DNA from: Neobacillus sp. YX16
GTDB taxonomy: Bacteria > Bacillota > Bacilli > Bacillales > Cytobacillaceae
DNA: 64,000 bases
Assembly: GCF_030123505.1 (NCBI RefSeq)
Contig: NZ_CP126115.1
Location: 2,246,001-2,310,000, forward strand
Direction: 5' to 3'
The notes beneath the pieces are model-generated. The model was given only the letters and a program-made list of their open reading frames with translations, was not told the origin of the DNA and ran no database searches. A program made the translations under genes and the position numbers. Of this stretch, positions 9,403 to 17,710 are shown piece after piece (positions within the stretch are counted from its first letter, which is position 1; each line of letters begins with the position of its first letter).

Positions 9403-9460
9403 AACCAAGGGGACGGTTCTCCTGGCCCAATAAGGCCAGAAGAACCGTCCCTTTGGTTTT
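9401..9460. repeat. Palindromic element, copy 2, downstream of nasC (likely terminator)
   Basis: The left arm AAAACCAAGGGGACGGTTCT pairs with AGAACCGTCCCTTTGGTTTT; inner GGCC arms flank a CAATAA loop. The core GGGGACGGTTCTCCTGGCC is the same as in copy 1 at 1305-1356, while the outer bases and loop differ. It starts only two bases before the nasC stop ends, and probably terminates the nas transcript. Confidence 0.85.
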
Positions 9461-9492
9461 CCCTTGGTTTTGTTATACTAAGAAAATTTCAT

Positions 9493-9522
9493 TTACCAAC
9501 AATCACACATCTAGTTTATAAT
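9493..9522 (+). promoter_or_regulatory. Predicted promoter of the Wadjet operon
   Basis: A perfect -10 hexamer TATAAT lies at 9517-9522, with a weaker -35 TTACCA at 9493-9498 (18-bp spacing). Transcription would start at about 9529, directly at a 15-bp palindrome. It is the only good promoter signal between nasC and jetD. Confidence 0.5.
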
Positions 9523-9529
9523 AAAAGGA

Positions 9530-9544
9530 TGTCCAAATTGGACA
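9530..9544. promoter_or_regulatory. Perfect 15-bp palindrome, candidate operator of the Wadjet operon
   Basis: TGTCCAAATTGGACA is a perfect inverted repeat with a single central base. It lies eight bases after the predicted -10 box, where a bound repressor would block transcription. No repressor gene is adjacent. A short 5'-UTR hairpin is an alternative reading, but the arms (seven bases, one-base loop) would make a poor RNA stem. Confidence 0.5.
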
Positions 9545-9584
9545 ATAGGAATAGATCTCTATGAAATTAGAAAGATTTAAGTAG

Positions 9585-10658
9585 GTGAGTACGATCGACA
9601 TCATTGAAACACGGGTGAGAGGTTTTATTGAGGATATCCAACACCCTAAACAAAAAAAGAAGATAAATATTAACGATTTGGAACTTCAGTTGCGTAAGCT
9701 TATGGAGGATTATTTTGAGATGGACGGTTATTCGTTGTTTTATCATGCCATTCAAGCCTTGGAAGCTGAGGAACAACTAACCCCTATTAAAAATAATCAA
9801 TATAATAGTAGAACCCCAGCACTTGCCTTGTATTACTGGGTTAATAATAAAGTTCAGGAAAACAAATGGGATCGTCTCGAGATGATGAAATTAGGTGATC
9901 AGTTTGATTTTTCCTATTATGAACGGCATCCCGAATGGCAGACAATAGACGAATGGGATCGCATTCAGAATCTATATACATTTCTGCAAACTAGCCAGGA
10001 ACGTGAAGTCGTGTCAGTCGAGGAAAGAAGTCTAGAGCTCTTTGGTCATGAAAAATTCTTACTCGATGGTGATAGCTTTCCTGACAGTAAGGGATTTTTA
10101 GCTAGAATTGGAGTTTCAGAAGAGCAGCTGAAAATGGTGAACTACGGGGAGCCGTTTGTATTTTGGATGAAACAAGGGAAAGAGATAAAAGATATTCAGC
10201 GGGTATTGATTGTTGAGAACCTATCATTCTTTCATACTTCCATTAAGTTACTGGAAGAAAATCAACTTGACTATGAACCTGAACTGATAATCTATGGTGA
10301 AGGAACGAAAATTGAACGAAGCTTTTCCTTTTTCTTCCGAATGTTTCCACCGAACACCTATCTTTTCTATTACGCAGGAGATCTTGATGCAGCGGGATAT
10401 GGGATCATTAGTAGACTAATAGAAAAATACCCGGATTGCTGTATTCAGCCTGCATTAAAAATCTATCGTAAAATGCTAGAGTGCATAGCTCAAAGAAATG
10501 ACCAAAAACAAGGTCAAACACAAAACATTAAATACCGTGATGTATTCTTTCAATGGTTTACGGAAGAAGAGCAATCACTATTACAACAATTATGGCAGGA
10601 AAATAAACGAATCCCGCAAGAAGTCTTAACAATTGAAACATGGAGGCGATGGCAGTGA
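9585..10658 (+). CDS. jetD: Wadjet anti-plasmid system protein JetD (Toprim-like nuclease)
   Basis: JetD is the topoisomerase VI A-like nuclease subunit of Wadjet, which cuts small circular DNA after the SMC-like motor has extruded it. The 357-aa protein has an N-terminal winged-helix-type region and a C-terminal Toprim-like domain. There, Glu211 in VLIVENLSFF and Asp266/Asp268 in AGDLDAAGYGI are the expected metal ligands. The start is GTG at 9585. Its ribosome binding site is weak, and a seven-codon ORF (ATG at 9561) ends with TAG immediately before the GTG, so reinitiation is possible. It is first in a four-gene operon; its stop overlaps the jetA start (GTGA). The jetD-first order and protein sizes fit the class called type III best, which I could not verify. 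Confidence 0.85.
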   Translation: MSTIDIIETRVRGFIEDIQHPKQKKKININDLELQLRKLMEDYFEMDGYSLFYHAIQALEAEEQLTPIKNNQYNSRTPALALYYWVNNKVQENKWDRLEMMKLGDQFDFSYYERHPEWQTIDEWDRIQNLYTFLQTSQEREVVSVEERSLELFGHEKFLLDGDSFPDSKGFLARIGVSEEQLKMVNYGEPFVFWMKQGKEIKDIQRVLIVENLSFFHTSIKLLEENQLDYEPELIIYGEGTKIERSFSFFFRMFPPNTYLFYYAGDLDAAGYGIISRLIEKYPDCCIQPALKIYRKMLECIAQRNDQKQGQTQNIKYRDVFFQWFTEEEQSLLQQLWQENKRIPQEVLTIETWRRWQ

Positions 10659-12160
10659 ATGAATCATGGGAAGGCTTCGCCCAGAGGATGCAACGATTAA
10701 ATCCACTGTTTGAGCTCGGGAGAGGAATGGAGGTAGGTGAGCTGAAACCTCATATCCAAACCATTTTGATGCAGGTGCTCCTAACCATCTTTTATCGAGA
10801 ATTAAATGATGATGATCTCAGGCGAAAGTCAGATATACGATACATGGTTGAAGACTCTATTAAACAAATGAAGCTTCTAGCTGATGATAAGCAAATTGAA
10901 CGGATTACAAGCGGGCTGTTGTATCAAGGAAAAGAAGAGTACAGCAAACCATTTGAGGCCTTATATTACGATGAAATCAGACAATCTTGGGAGACTCAGG
11001 TCTTTCGCTATGTCACGATGGATGAATTATATACGAATTTAGAGATGGGCGGATCGATTGTTTATAAACTCACTGATGTCTCTCAGGAAATGATTTTTAT
11101 GAGCAGGGAAATGGCTGAGGAATTCTCCATCACGATTGAACAACTTTATAGTATGCAGCTGATTAAGAACGGTAATTTTCGAAAAGCTACTCGAAACCTC
11201 GATCACCTCATTTCACGCGTGAATCGCTTAATGGCAAATGAATTCTCTTTTCAAAAGGAAATGATCAACAATCCCAAAATCTTATTGATTGAAGAAGAAT
11301 GGCAAAGGGCAGACAATCGTGTTGAAATTGAAAAGCAATTTGAAGAAGAAAAAAATCACTTCCGTACGATTACTAGTATGATTGATAAAACGAAACGCAG
11401 GAATGAAGAAGATGATTCTATTCAGAAAGAATTAATTCTGCTCCAAGAAAAAATTGGTCATACAAGGCAATTGCATGATCGTTTTGCGAAGCTAGTCATT
11501 CAAAACATTTCCTATGAGATGAAATTAAAAGCGGAAAACCCTTCATTATTTTGGGAAACCAGCCTGGTTTCTTTTCGCGAACATTTTTATGAAAATTTGT
11601 TTATGAAGGAAGGATTTCAAAGATTTGCGGAAATAGAAAGAGTTCTTTCTCCGTTATTTTCACCGAAGAATGAATTTATTTTGCCACTCGATTGGATCTG
11701 GGGTGAACAAGAATTCGACGAAAAACAGATTATCGAGACGATAATCGAAGAGGAAGCAGAAGAAAGTATTACCCGACTGCGAGTGACCAACTGGGATTCT
11801 GTTATTAAGGCATGGAGTTATGTATTTCAATTTTTACAAACAAACGGAGAATTTTCATTAAAGGATTTAAAAGAGCTGCCGTTAGAAGTGCAGGATTTAT
11901 GGTTTGAAGAATCTGAAACGATTGATTTGTGGATGATGTTCGATAAAAAGCCGCTGAAGGTACAAGTGCTGCATCGGAAGGAAGAAACCTTAAGCGATGA
12001 GAGGGAAATTCTTCTTTCTAAACTAATGAAAGAATATCCGCAATTTCAAGTGTTTGAAGGCTCAAAGATTTTTACCAAGTTTGACCATCGAGCGGAGCCT
12101 TTCCTATGGTATCAAATGAAAATCACCCCATTTAAGATTTGTGTACAGGAGGGAAAATGA
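10655..12160 (+). CDS. jetA: Wadjet anti-plasmid system protein JetA (kleisin/MukF-like)
   Basis: The 501-aa product is predicted to be the kleisin-like subunit that bridges the JetC ATPase heads. I identify it mainly by position between JetD and the MukE-sized JetB, by length, and by its helical character (a long charged helical stretch at about residues 205-290). No catalytic motif is seen. The start is GTG at 10655, overlapping the jetD stop as GTGA, with GGAGG eight bases upstream. An ATG at 10640 in the same frame lies before that site and is not the start. Its stop overlaps the jetB start as ATGA. Confidence 0.75.
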   Translation: MNESWEGFAQRMQRLNPLFELGRGMEVGELKPHIQTILMQVLLTIFYRELNDDDLRRKSDIRYMVEDSIKQMKLLADDKQIERITSGLLYQGKEEYSKPFEALYYDEIRQSWETQVFRYVTMDELYTNLEMGGSIVYKLTDVSQEMIFMSREMAEEFSITIEQLYSMQLIKNGNFRKATRNLDHLISRVNRLMANEFSFQKEMINNPKILLIEEEWQRADNRVEIEKQFEEEKNHFRTITSMIDKTKRRNEEDDSIQKELILLQEKIGHTRQLHDRFAKLVIQNISYEMKLKAENPSLFWETSLVSFREHFYENLFMKEGFQRFAEIERVLSPLFSPKNEFILPLDWIWGEQEFDEKQIIETIIEEEAEESITRLRVTNWDSVIKAWSYVFQFLQTNGEFSLKDLKELPLEVQDLWFEESETIDLWMMFDKKPLKVQVLHRKEETLSDEREILLSKLMKEYPQFQVFEGSKIFTKFDHRAEPFLWYQMKITPFKICVQEGK

Positions 12161-12906
12161 TGAATGCAGAAAGTATTAAAAAGGCATCCGCTGTCTATTT
12201 TACTCTATTAAAAGATAAAGTAATCGACGAAAATAGTGAACACTTCCAGACATATTTTGATCCGGAAGTGAGGCAGACGGTTCTTTTATTAGCAGACGAA
12301 TCCGGTACATATATCATTGAGGCACCTAAACGTATACATTTAGTTGTTCAGCCAACCGGCTCCGTCTTTGCAACGAATTTTACCCATTTGAAAGATAAGC
12401 ATAAGCAAGTGGAAACAAAGAAACACTTTCATCTTATTAGCATTGTCATTATGTCTTTTTTAGCAGCCATCGATCGCAATCAGGCTGCGAAAATCCGCAC
12501 GAAGCGAGAGGGGATTAGCTACTACGCACTAGAGCGGCAAGTCAATGATTTAATCAGTAAATGGGAGAGCATTCTCAAAACTCAACCGACCTTCGGGGAA
12601 GAAGAACGAATTGATATGAAGGAGGTTGTGACCACATGGAAATACATGGAGGTCGATAGTGACGATTTTGGTACTAAAAAAGGAAATCGCCGAACCCGTA
12701 TCGGTTTAATTGCTGGGGCTATGCGCTTATTAGAGACAGAGGGGCTGATCGTCATTCTTGATCGGGACGATATAGCAAAGGTGATTCCTAAGAGTGAGCT
12801 TTTTGAGCGAATTGAATATTTGTATCACGATTATGATCGTTATGAACTAATTAAAAAGTTAATGACTGCGGAGGAGGATGAGCATGCCGAAAATCCATCG
12901 AATTAG
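12157..12906 (+). CDS. jetB: Wadjet anti-plasmid system protein JetB (MukE/KITE-like)
   Basis: This 249-aa protein matches the size and place of the winged-helix KITE subunit that binds the kleisin in Wadjet and MukBEF complexes. The C-terminal part (TRIGLIAGAMRLLETEGLIV and following) looks like a winged-helix fold. The ATG at 12157 overlaps the jetA stop (ATGA) and follows AGGAGGG; a second ATG at 12160 has better spacing and may be the one used. It overlaps jetC by 23 bases. No catalytic residues are expected or seen. Confidence 0.75.
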   Translation: MMNAESIKKASAVYFTLLKDKVIDENSEHFQTYFDPEVRQTVLLLADESGTYIIEAPKRIHLVVQPTGSVFATNFTHLKDKHKQVETKKHFHLISIVIMSFLAAIDRNQAAKIRTKREGISYYALERQVNDLISKWESILKTQPTFGEEERIDMKEVVTTWKYMEVDSDDFGTKKGNRRTRIGLIAGAMRLLETEGLIVILDRDDIAKVIPKSELFERIEYLYHDYDRYELIKKLMTAEEDEHAENPSN

Positions 12907-15900
12907 AATTGTCAACCTGAAGTATGATGGCATGCAAAAGCAATACAAGGATACCACGTTTAATTTCCATAATGATGAGACATCAACCAATGGGCTCATT
13001 GCGATGATGAATGGAGGTGGGAAAGGTGTGTTCCTTCAAACGATTTTCCAAATCCTTAAACCTGGAACCTCATGGGGAAAGCAGAATAATCGATATTATC
13101 AGCAGTTCTTTTTTAATAATAAAGAGCAATTTATTCCCTATACCTTTCATGTTCTCATTCAATGGGAATTGGATGGTGCAGACCGCCACCACCTAATAAC
13201 GGGTGGAATGTTCTCAGCTGAACAGCGGATTTCAATGAGTGAAGAAAGTGGAAATGAAAATAAAACCTTGGAACAGGAAGCAAAGATTCTCCCCAATATT
13301 ACCTTTTATACTCGAGAATTTGAGCGTAAAGAAGAGGCTGCACTTGAGCATATTCCACTCTATGAAAATGATGAGGTTGCTGAACCTGACACCCTGAAAG
13401 ACTATTTAAAATGGAATGGATATGACGTTTACCGCGATACGAAGAAGCACTATCGTATCCTTGATACATACGGAATTAACCGTAAAGACTGGGATATTAT
13501 GAAGGATATTAACAAGGATGAAGGCGGCGTTGGGAAATATTTCGAGGGAGCTGAGGATGACCATTCCCTGTTCCAAAAACGAATTATTCCTACAGTGAGT
13601 CAAGTCTTACATCGAACCGAACATCAAAAGAACGATCTGGTGGAGATTTTCAAGAGTCAGGCAAGTATCGCTAAGGACCTGCCTGTGCTTCTAAAAAGAG
13701 AGCAAGCCCATAAAGAGTTTTTAGAAGATATTGTTCCATTTGAAGAGCACTTAGCTAATGGAGTAGAACATAAAGAAATCGTTCATGCAAGTACACAGAC
13801 AGGAAGACAACTCCTTGGTGCGCTGCAGCATTTGAAGCAATCGGAAGAGGAAAGTTTGCTAGCATTCGAGAAAGACATAGAAAAATTAATCATAAGGCAA
13901 GCAGAACTTCGCTATCAAAAAGATAATTTAGAGTTTGCAAAAGCTCACCGAGAGGTTATGGATTGGGAAAAGAAATTAGTCGAAGAAAAAGCTAAACATA
14001 CTTCTTTACAAGAGATTGTTAAAGTGAAGCAGGAACGAAAAGAACAATTGGTCTTTCAAGCTTTATTAAAAGAATGGAATGAAAACGAACAAAGTATCAC
14101 CTCTCTGTCACAGCAGATTGCGACATTGGAACAAAATAGCGGCCTAGAGCAAGTGAATCATAGAATGGATGAAATCAAAGTAGAAGTTAGAAAAAAGTGG
14201 GAGCAATCTTATCAATCAATCCAAGATGGTGTTAAACAGTACTTGGGCTATCAAAAGTATCTAAAGAAAAAAGCAACAGAGTTCGCGCAGCAAGATAAAC
14301 AAAAGACAAAAGACATTGCCCAGCTTAGTACTGAAATTGATTTCCTTTATACGCAAATGCATAACTTTGAGTCTAAGGAAACGGCACTCATCCAAACATT
14401 TGGCGATCGCTTAAGCTATGACTTTAAGGGATTGAACGAGAGTCTTCTTAAACAAATAGAAGATAAAAAAGCTAGAGTAGTAGAGTTGCAAGCAAAAGAT
14501 AAACAATCTAGTGAAGTGCAAAATCAGCTTGCTGCTTCACATGGTACGCTCGTCCAATCGATTCAGTTTTCAGAAGAAAAATGTGAACAATTAAACACAG
14601 CAAATGAAGTGCAAAAGCAAAAAGAAGTAAAACTATTAGATAGGCTTCTTGGTATATTGGATGACGTCACTACACCGTTTACTCCTTCTCTTTTATCAAA
14701 GTATAGCTTACAAATAGAAGAAACATTGAACCTAAACCGTCAACAAGCTGAACAAATGAAAAAAGAGCTCTGGGAAACACAACTCGACCATTCCTTAAAT
14801 GATGAGCCTTTTTGGGTCGCTAATAAGGACGTGAAAGAATTAAAGGAATGGATTGATGAAAAGACTGGGATTGATGTGTTTTACGGAACTCAATTTCTTC
14901 AATCCTTAGGGACAGAGGAAATGGCGAGCTGTCTGATGTCAAATCCGCTTCTTCCATACGGTTTGGTCGTAAGTGGGCAGCAATGGCAAAAAATAAATCA
15001 TCAGGTTCTTTCAGGCAGGATGTTTAAAAGTCCTGTTCCGATTTTCTTGCGCGAGGAAATGAATAGCGAACATCCCCAACCATCTTTTGTGATCATTAAC
15101 GGAACGGAGAAAGAGCTACTATCGAATAAAAACCAATTCACGGACTGGAAAATAAAGATTGCTAAACAAATAGAAGAAAAGAAAGATGCTCTCCTTGAAA
15201 TTGAAAAAACAGAAACTTCGTTACGTCGAATATTAAAAGAAATCGATCGGTTTTTATCGGGTGAGCTTTCTAGTGATATCGAAAAAGCTTGGAACCAGGA
15301 ACAGAACGCTCTTCTTACGAAGAAAACGAAATTACAGGAAATCAAAACACAAGTTGATAAAGAAAAAGAATTACAGCTTGGGATAAAAGAACAGTTGGAA
15401 AAGAAAAAAGGAAAGATAGAAAAGCTGACAAAAGATGTAGAAACACTAGAGGCTTTTGATCAAGAAAAAACTCTTCACCAAGAAAATAAACGAGTCAAAC
15501 ATGAGAAAGAAAAACAAAAGGAAGCCTTGACTATTCAGCAGCAAGAAATAGGAAAAGAACATCAAACTATCGTTGATCTGCAAAACCAGTGGAATCAAAC
15601 GTATGTAGAATGGAAGCTTACAACTGAACAAAATATCAAGGAGATATCCTTCTTTATTGAAGAAGCCGTTTTTCCTCCTGATCAAAAAGCGGACCAAAGC
15701 GAAGAGGTTCCTCATTTATCGATGCATTTACTACAAGAGATAAACGGAAGTATCGAAGAGCTAAAGCAGCTGCAAAAATCAAAAGAAGAACAGGCTAGAG
15801 AATTACTCGTTCTACAAGCAAGAAAAGAAACCGAACAGAAGCAGCAAAAGAAATTAGAGAAGAAACTCACTACGCATAACGAAGATTGGAAGGATGCTCC

Positions 15901-17353
15901 AGAACCATCTGAACCCATCAGTATCTTAGAAAACATGCTGCAAACTGCACAGAAGGAAGCAAAGGCAGCGGAAAAAGATGAACGGGATCAAGGAACGGCT
16001 GTAACCGTCGCGGAAACGTCCTTAAAGCATGCAACGGAACAACGTGAAAAGTCAGGAAAGAAAGTCGAGAAGCATGAAAAACAGCCTGAAGAATGGGCAG
16101 ATCTTGACTTAGTGGTAAAAGAAGTAGAAATTAAAGACCAAACAAAGTTGACGAAAGAGGAAGTAAAGAAGGCTGAGAAGCGCAAAAAAGAAACAGAAAA
16201 TAATATTACTGGTTATGGAGGAGATTTATTAACACTATCTGTCATCTTAAAGGAAGAAGCGGGAGTATTTACGAATGAGGATGTAGAAAAAATTAAGAGT
16301 CAAGGAAAAGCATGTATCTTATCCTGGTGTGAAGAACATCAAGCGATACAAGAAGAAGGCCAAGAGAAGCATGCGAAAATCGATCAATCATTACGAAATT
16401 TAAAGCTGACGATTGAAGGCAAGGATTGGGAGATTCGCTTTAAAAATGAAGTATTAACAACACTTGACCATATGGATACTAGACACTATACGCATATCCA
16501 AAGCATTGTGAAAAATATGAAGCGTTTTTCACAAAGCGGATTGGAACAATTAGAACGCGACAAAGAAAGAGCAGAAAAGGCGCAAAACTTCTGGGCTAGC
16601 CGTGCCAGCATGAAAGTGATGAGCATTTCAGAGGCAATCCGCTCGATGGTTGCGAAAATGAAGCTGAAGAATGAACGGGGATCCTTTCCGCTCGTCCAGC
16701 TCAAGGAAGATATTTTACCTAAAAAGCCTGAAGATATTGAACCGCTTCTGAAGCAGCATTTCGTAGCTGCGATTAATAAAATTACCAAACAATTTGACTT
16801 GATTGATGATCATAATCGAGCCTTAGAAGAGGAAATAAAACAACTCATAAGTGATGAACAAATTTTATTTGTTTCACTAAGAAATCGTTATCCTGAACTG
16901 CTCGTCTATAACATGCGAACAGATAATGCCTTTATGTACGGAAAACCACAAAGAGAGCATTATTCAACTTGGCAGACGATTAATCAAGGTTCTAAAACGA
17001 AATCGGATGGCAGCGGAGGACAAAAGTTATCAGCCCGAATGGTGATGATGATGATGTTATTATCCGTTAAAAGCGAAACGGAACAAAGCTGGGTTCCTTT
17101 AGTCTGTGATAATCCGTTCGGACAAGCTGCCTCATCACATGTTCTTGACCCGATATTTGCCGTTGCCGAGAAATTGAAATTTCAATTCATTGTCGTCACA
17201 CCGCCTGAATTGGTGAAAACAGAAATCAGTCAAAGATTTGAATCCTATTATAAATTAGACTTCATTCGTGAAAAAGGAAAAGAAATTGTTTCCGACACGA
17301 TTGTTCCAGCATTTCGGATTTACCAGGGAGAGGAAGTCGCTCAGGTAAGGTAA
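12884..17353 (+). CDS. jetC: Wadjet anti-plasmid system protein JetC (SMC/MukB-like ATPase)
   Basis: The 1489-aa motor subunit has an SMC layout: N-terminal ATPase half with Walker A-like NGGGKG (Asn43-Gly48), two long Lys/Glu-rich coiled coils with a globular hinge-like segment at about 650-750, and a C-terminal ATPase half with signature SDGSGGQ (Ser1377-Gln1380) and Walker B-like LVCDNPFG (Asp1409). Two catalytic positions are unusual: Lys47 is followed by Gly, not Ser/Thr, and Asp1409 by Asn1410, not Glu. The start is the ATG at 12884, six bases after AGGAGG; an ATG at 12878 directly abuts that site and is unlikely. A hairpin at 17489-17520 terminates the operon. Confidence 0.83.
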   Translation: MPKIHRIRIVNLKYDGMQKQYKDTTFNFHNDETSTNGLIAMMNGGGKGVFLQTIFQILKPGTSWGKQNNRYYQQFFFNNKEQFIPYTFHVLIQWELDGADRHHLITGGMFSAEQRISMSEESGNENKTLEQEAKILPNITFYTREFERKEEAALEHIPLYENDEVAEPDTLKDYLKWNGYDVYRDTKKHYRILDTYGINRKDWDIMKDINKDEGGVGKYFEGAEDDHSLFQKRIIPTVSQVLHRTEHQKNDLVEIFKSQASIAKDLPVLLKREQAHKEFLEDIVPFEEHLANGVEHKEIVHASTQTGRQLLGALQHLKQSEEESLLAFEKDIEKLIIRQAELRYQKDNLEFAKAHREVMDWEKKLVEEKAKHTSLQEIVKVKQERKEQLVFQALLKEWNENEQSITSLSQQIATLEQNSGLEQVNHRMDEIKVEVRKKWEQSYQSIQDGVKQYLGYQKYLKKKATEFAQQDKQKTKDIAQLSTEIDFLYTQMHNFESKETALIQTFGDRLSYDFKGLNESLLKQIEDKKARVVELQAKDKQSSEVQNQLAASHGTLVQSIQFSEEKCEQLNTANEVQKQKEVKLLDRLLGILDDVTTPFTPSLLSKYSLQIEETLNLNRQQAEQMKKELWETQLDHSLNDEPFWVANKDVKELKEWIDEKTGIDVFYGTQFLQSLGTEEMASCLMSNPLLPYGLVVSGQQWQKINHQVLSGRMFKSPVPIFLREEMNSEHPQPSFVIINGTEKELLSNKNQFTDWKIKIAKQIEEKKDALLEIEKTETSLRRILKEIDRFLSGELSSDIEKAWNQEQNALLTKKTKLQEIKTQVDKEKELQLGIKEQLEKKKGKIEKLTKDVETLEAFDQEKTLHQENKRVKHEKEKQKEALTIQQQEIGKEHQTIVDLQNQWNQTYVEWKLTTEQNIKEISFFIEEAVFPPDQKADQSEEVPHLSMHLLQEINGSIEELKQLQKSKEEQARELLVLQARKETEQKQQKKLEKKLTTHNEDWKDAPEPSEPISILENMLQTAQKEAKAAEKDERDQGTAVTVAETSLKHATEQREKSGKKVEKHEKQPEEWADLDLVVKEVEIKDQTKLTKEEVKKAEKRKKETENNITGYGGDLLTLSVILKEEAGVFTNEDVEKIKSQGKACILSWCEEHQAIQEEGQEKHAKIDQSLRNLKLTIEGKDWEIRFKNEVLTTLDHMDTRHYTHIQSIVKNMKRFSQSGLEQLERDKERAEKAQNFWASRASMKVMSISEAIRSMVAKMKLKNERGSFPLVQLKEDILPKKPEDIEPLLKQHFVAAINKITKQFDLIDDHNRALEEEIKQLISDEQILFVSLRNRYPELLVYNMRTDNAFMYGKPQREHYSTWQTINQGSKTKSDGSGGQKLSARMVMMMMLLSVKSETEQSWVPLVCDNPFGQAASSHVLDPIFAVAEKLKFQFIVVTPPELVKTEISQRFESYYKLDFIREKGKEIVSDTIVPAFRIYQGEEVAQVR

Positions 17354-17488
17354 CAGATTTGTAAATCGAGAATTAACGTGAAAATCTCAATTTCTGTACG
17401 GATAAAGGGTTCCGTTTTGAAGTGCCTTTCTAAAAATACGTGCCGAAAAGGCAATGCTTTTGACATCGATATTGGAATATAAAAAGCA

Positions 17489-17520
17489 AAACTCGCCATA
17501 GTAATTTGGCGAGTTTCTTT
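17489..17520 (+). terminator. Terminator of the Wadjet operon
   Basis: The stem AAACTCGCCA (17489-17498) pairs with TGGCGAGTTT (17507-17516) and is followed by CTTT. It lies 136 bases after the jetC stop and before the convergent xylanase gene, so it may work in both directions. Confidence 0.75.
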
Positions 17521-17600
17521 ATTAAAAATCAATAAGCTCTTTTGTTACTGAATATTAGCAGTATTAGTGAGATCATGTTTTATTAATGATGTGTTGTTGG

Positions 17601-17710
17601 TTAAGGTTTTGTAGGTTTCTCTGATTTTGCAGGTTTCTCTGGTTTTGTAGGTTTCTCCGGCTTTCCAGGTTTATCAGGTTTTTCCGGTTTTCCTGGCTTT
17701 TCCGGTTCTG
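17601..17710 (-). repeat. In-gene repeat coding for a Pro-Lys-Glu tail
   Basis: The 3' end of the xylanase gene consists of tandem variants of a nine-base unit encoding KPEKPxKP-type repeats. Such repeats are prone to slippage and their number may vary between strains. Confidence 0.75.

Noticed and set aside
10640..10654. ATG start 15 bases upstream for jetA
   Set aside because: It lies before the GGAGG site. GTG 10655 has proper spacing and overlaps the jetD stop.
12878..12883. Upstream ATG as start of jetC
   Set aside because: It directly abuts AGGAGG with no spacer; ATG 12884 is six bases away from it.
15001..16788. Several minus-strand frames of 65-114 codons inside jetC
   Set aside because: They are rich in Phe, Ser and Cys as expected for the complement of Lys/Glu-rich coiled-coil codons, with no start signals.
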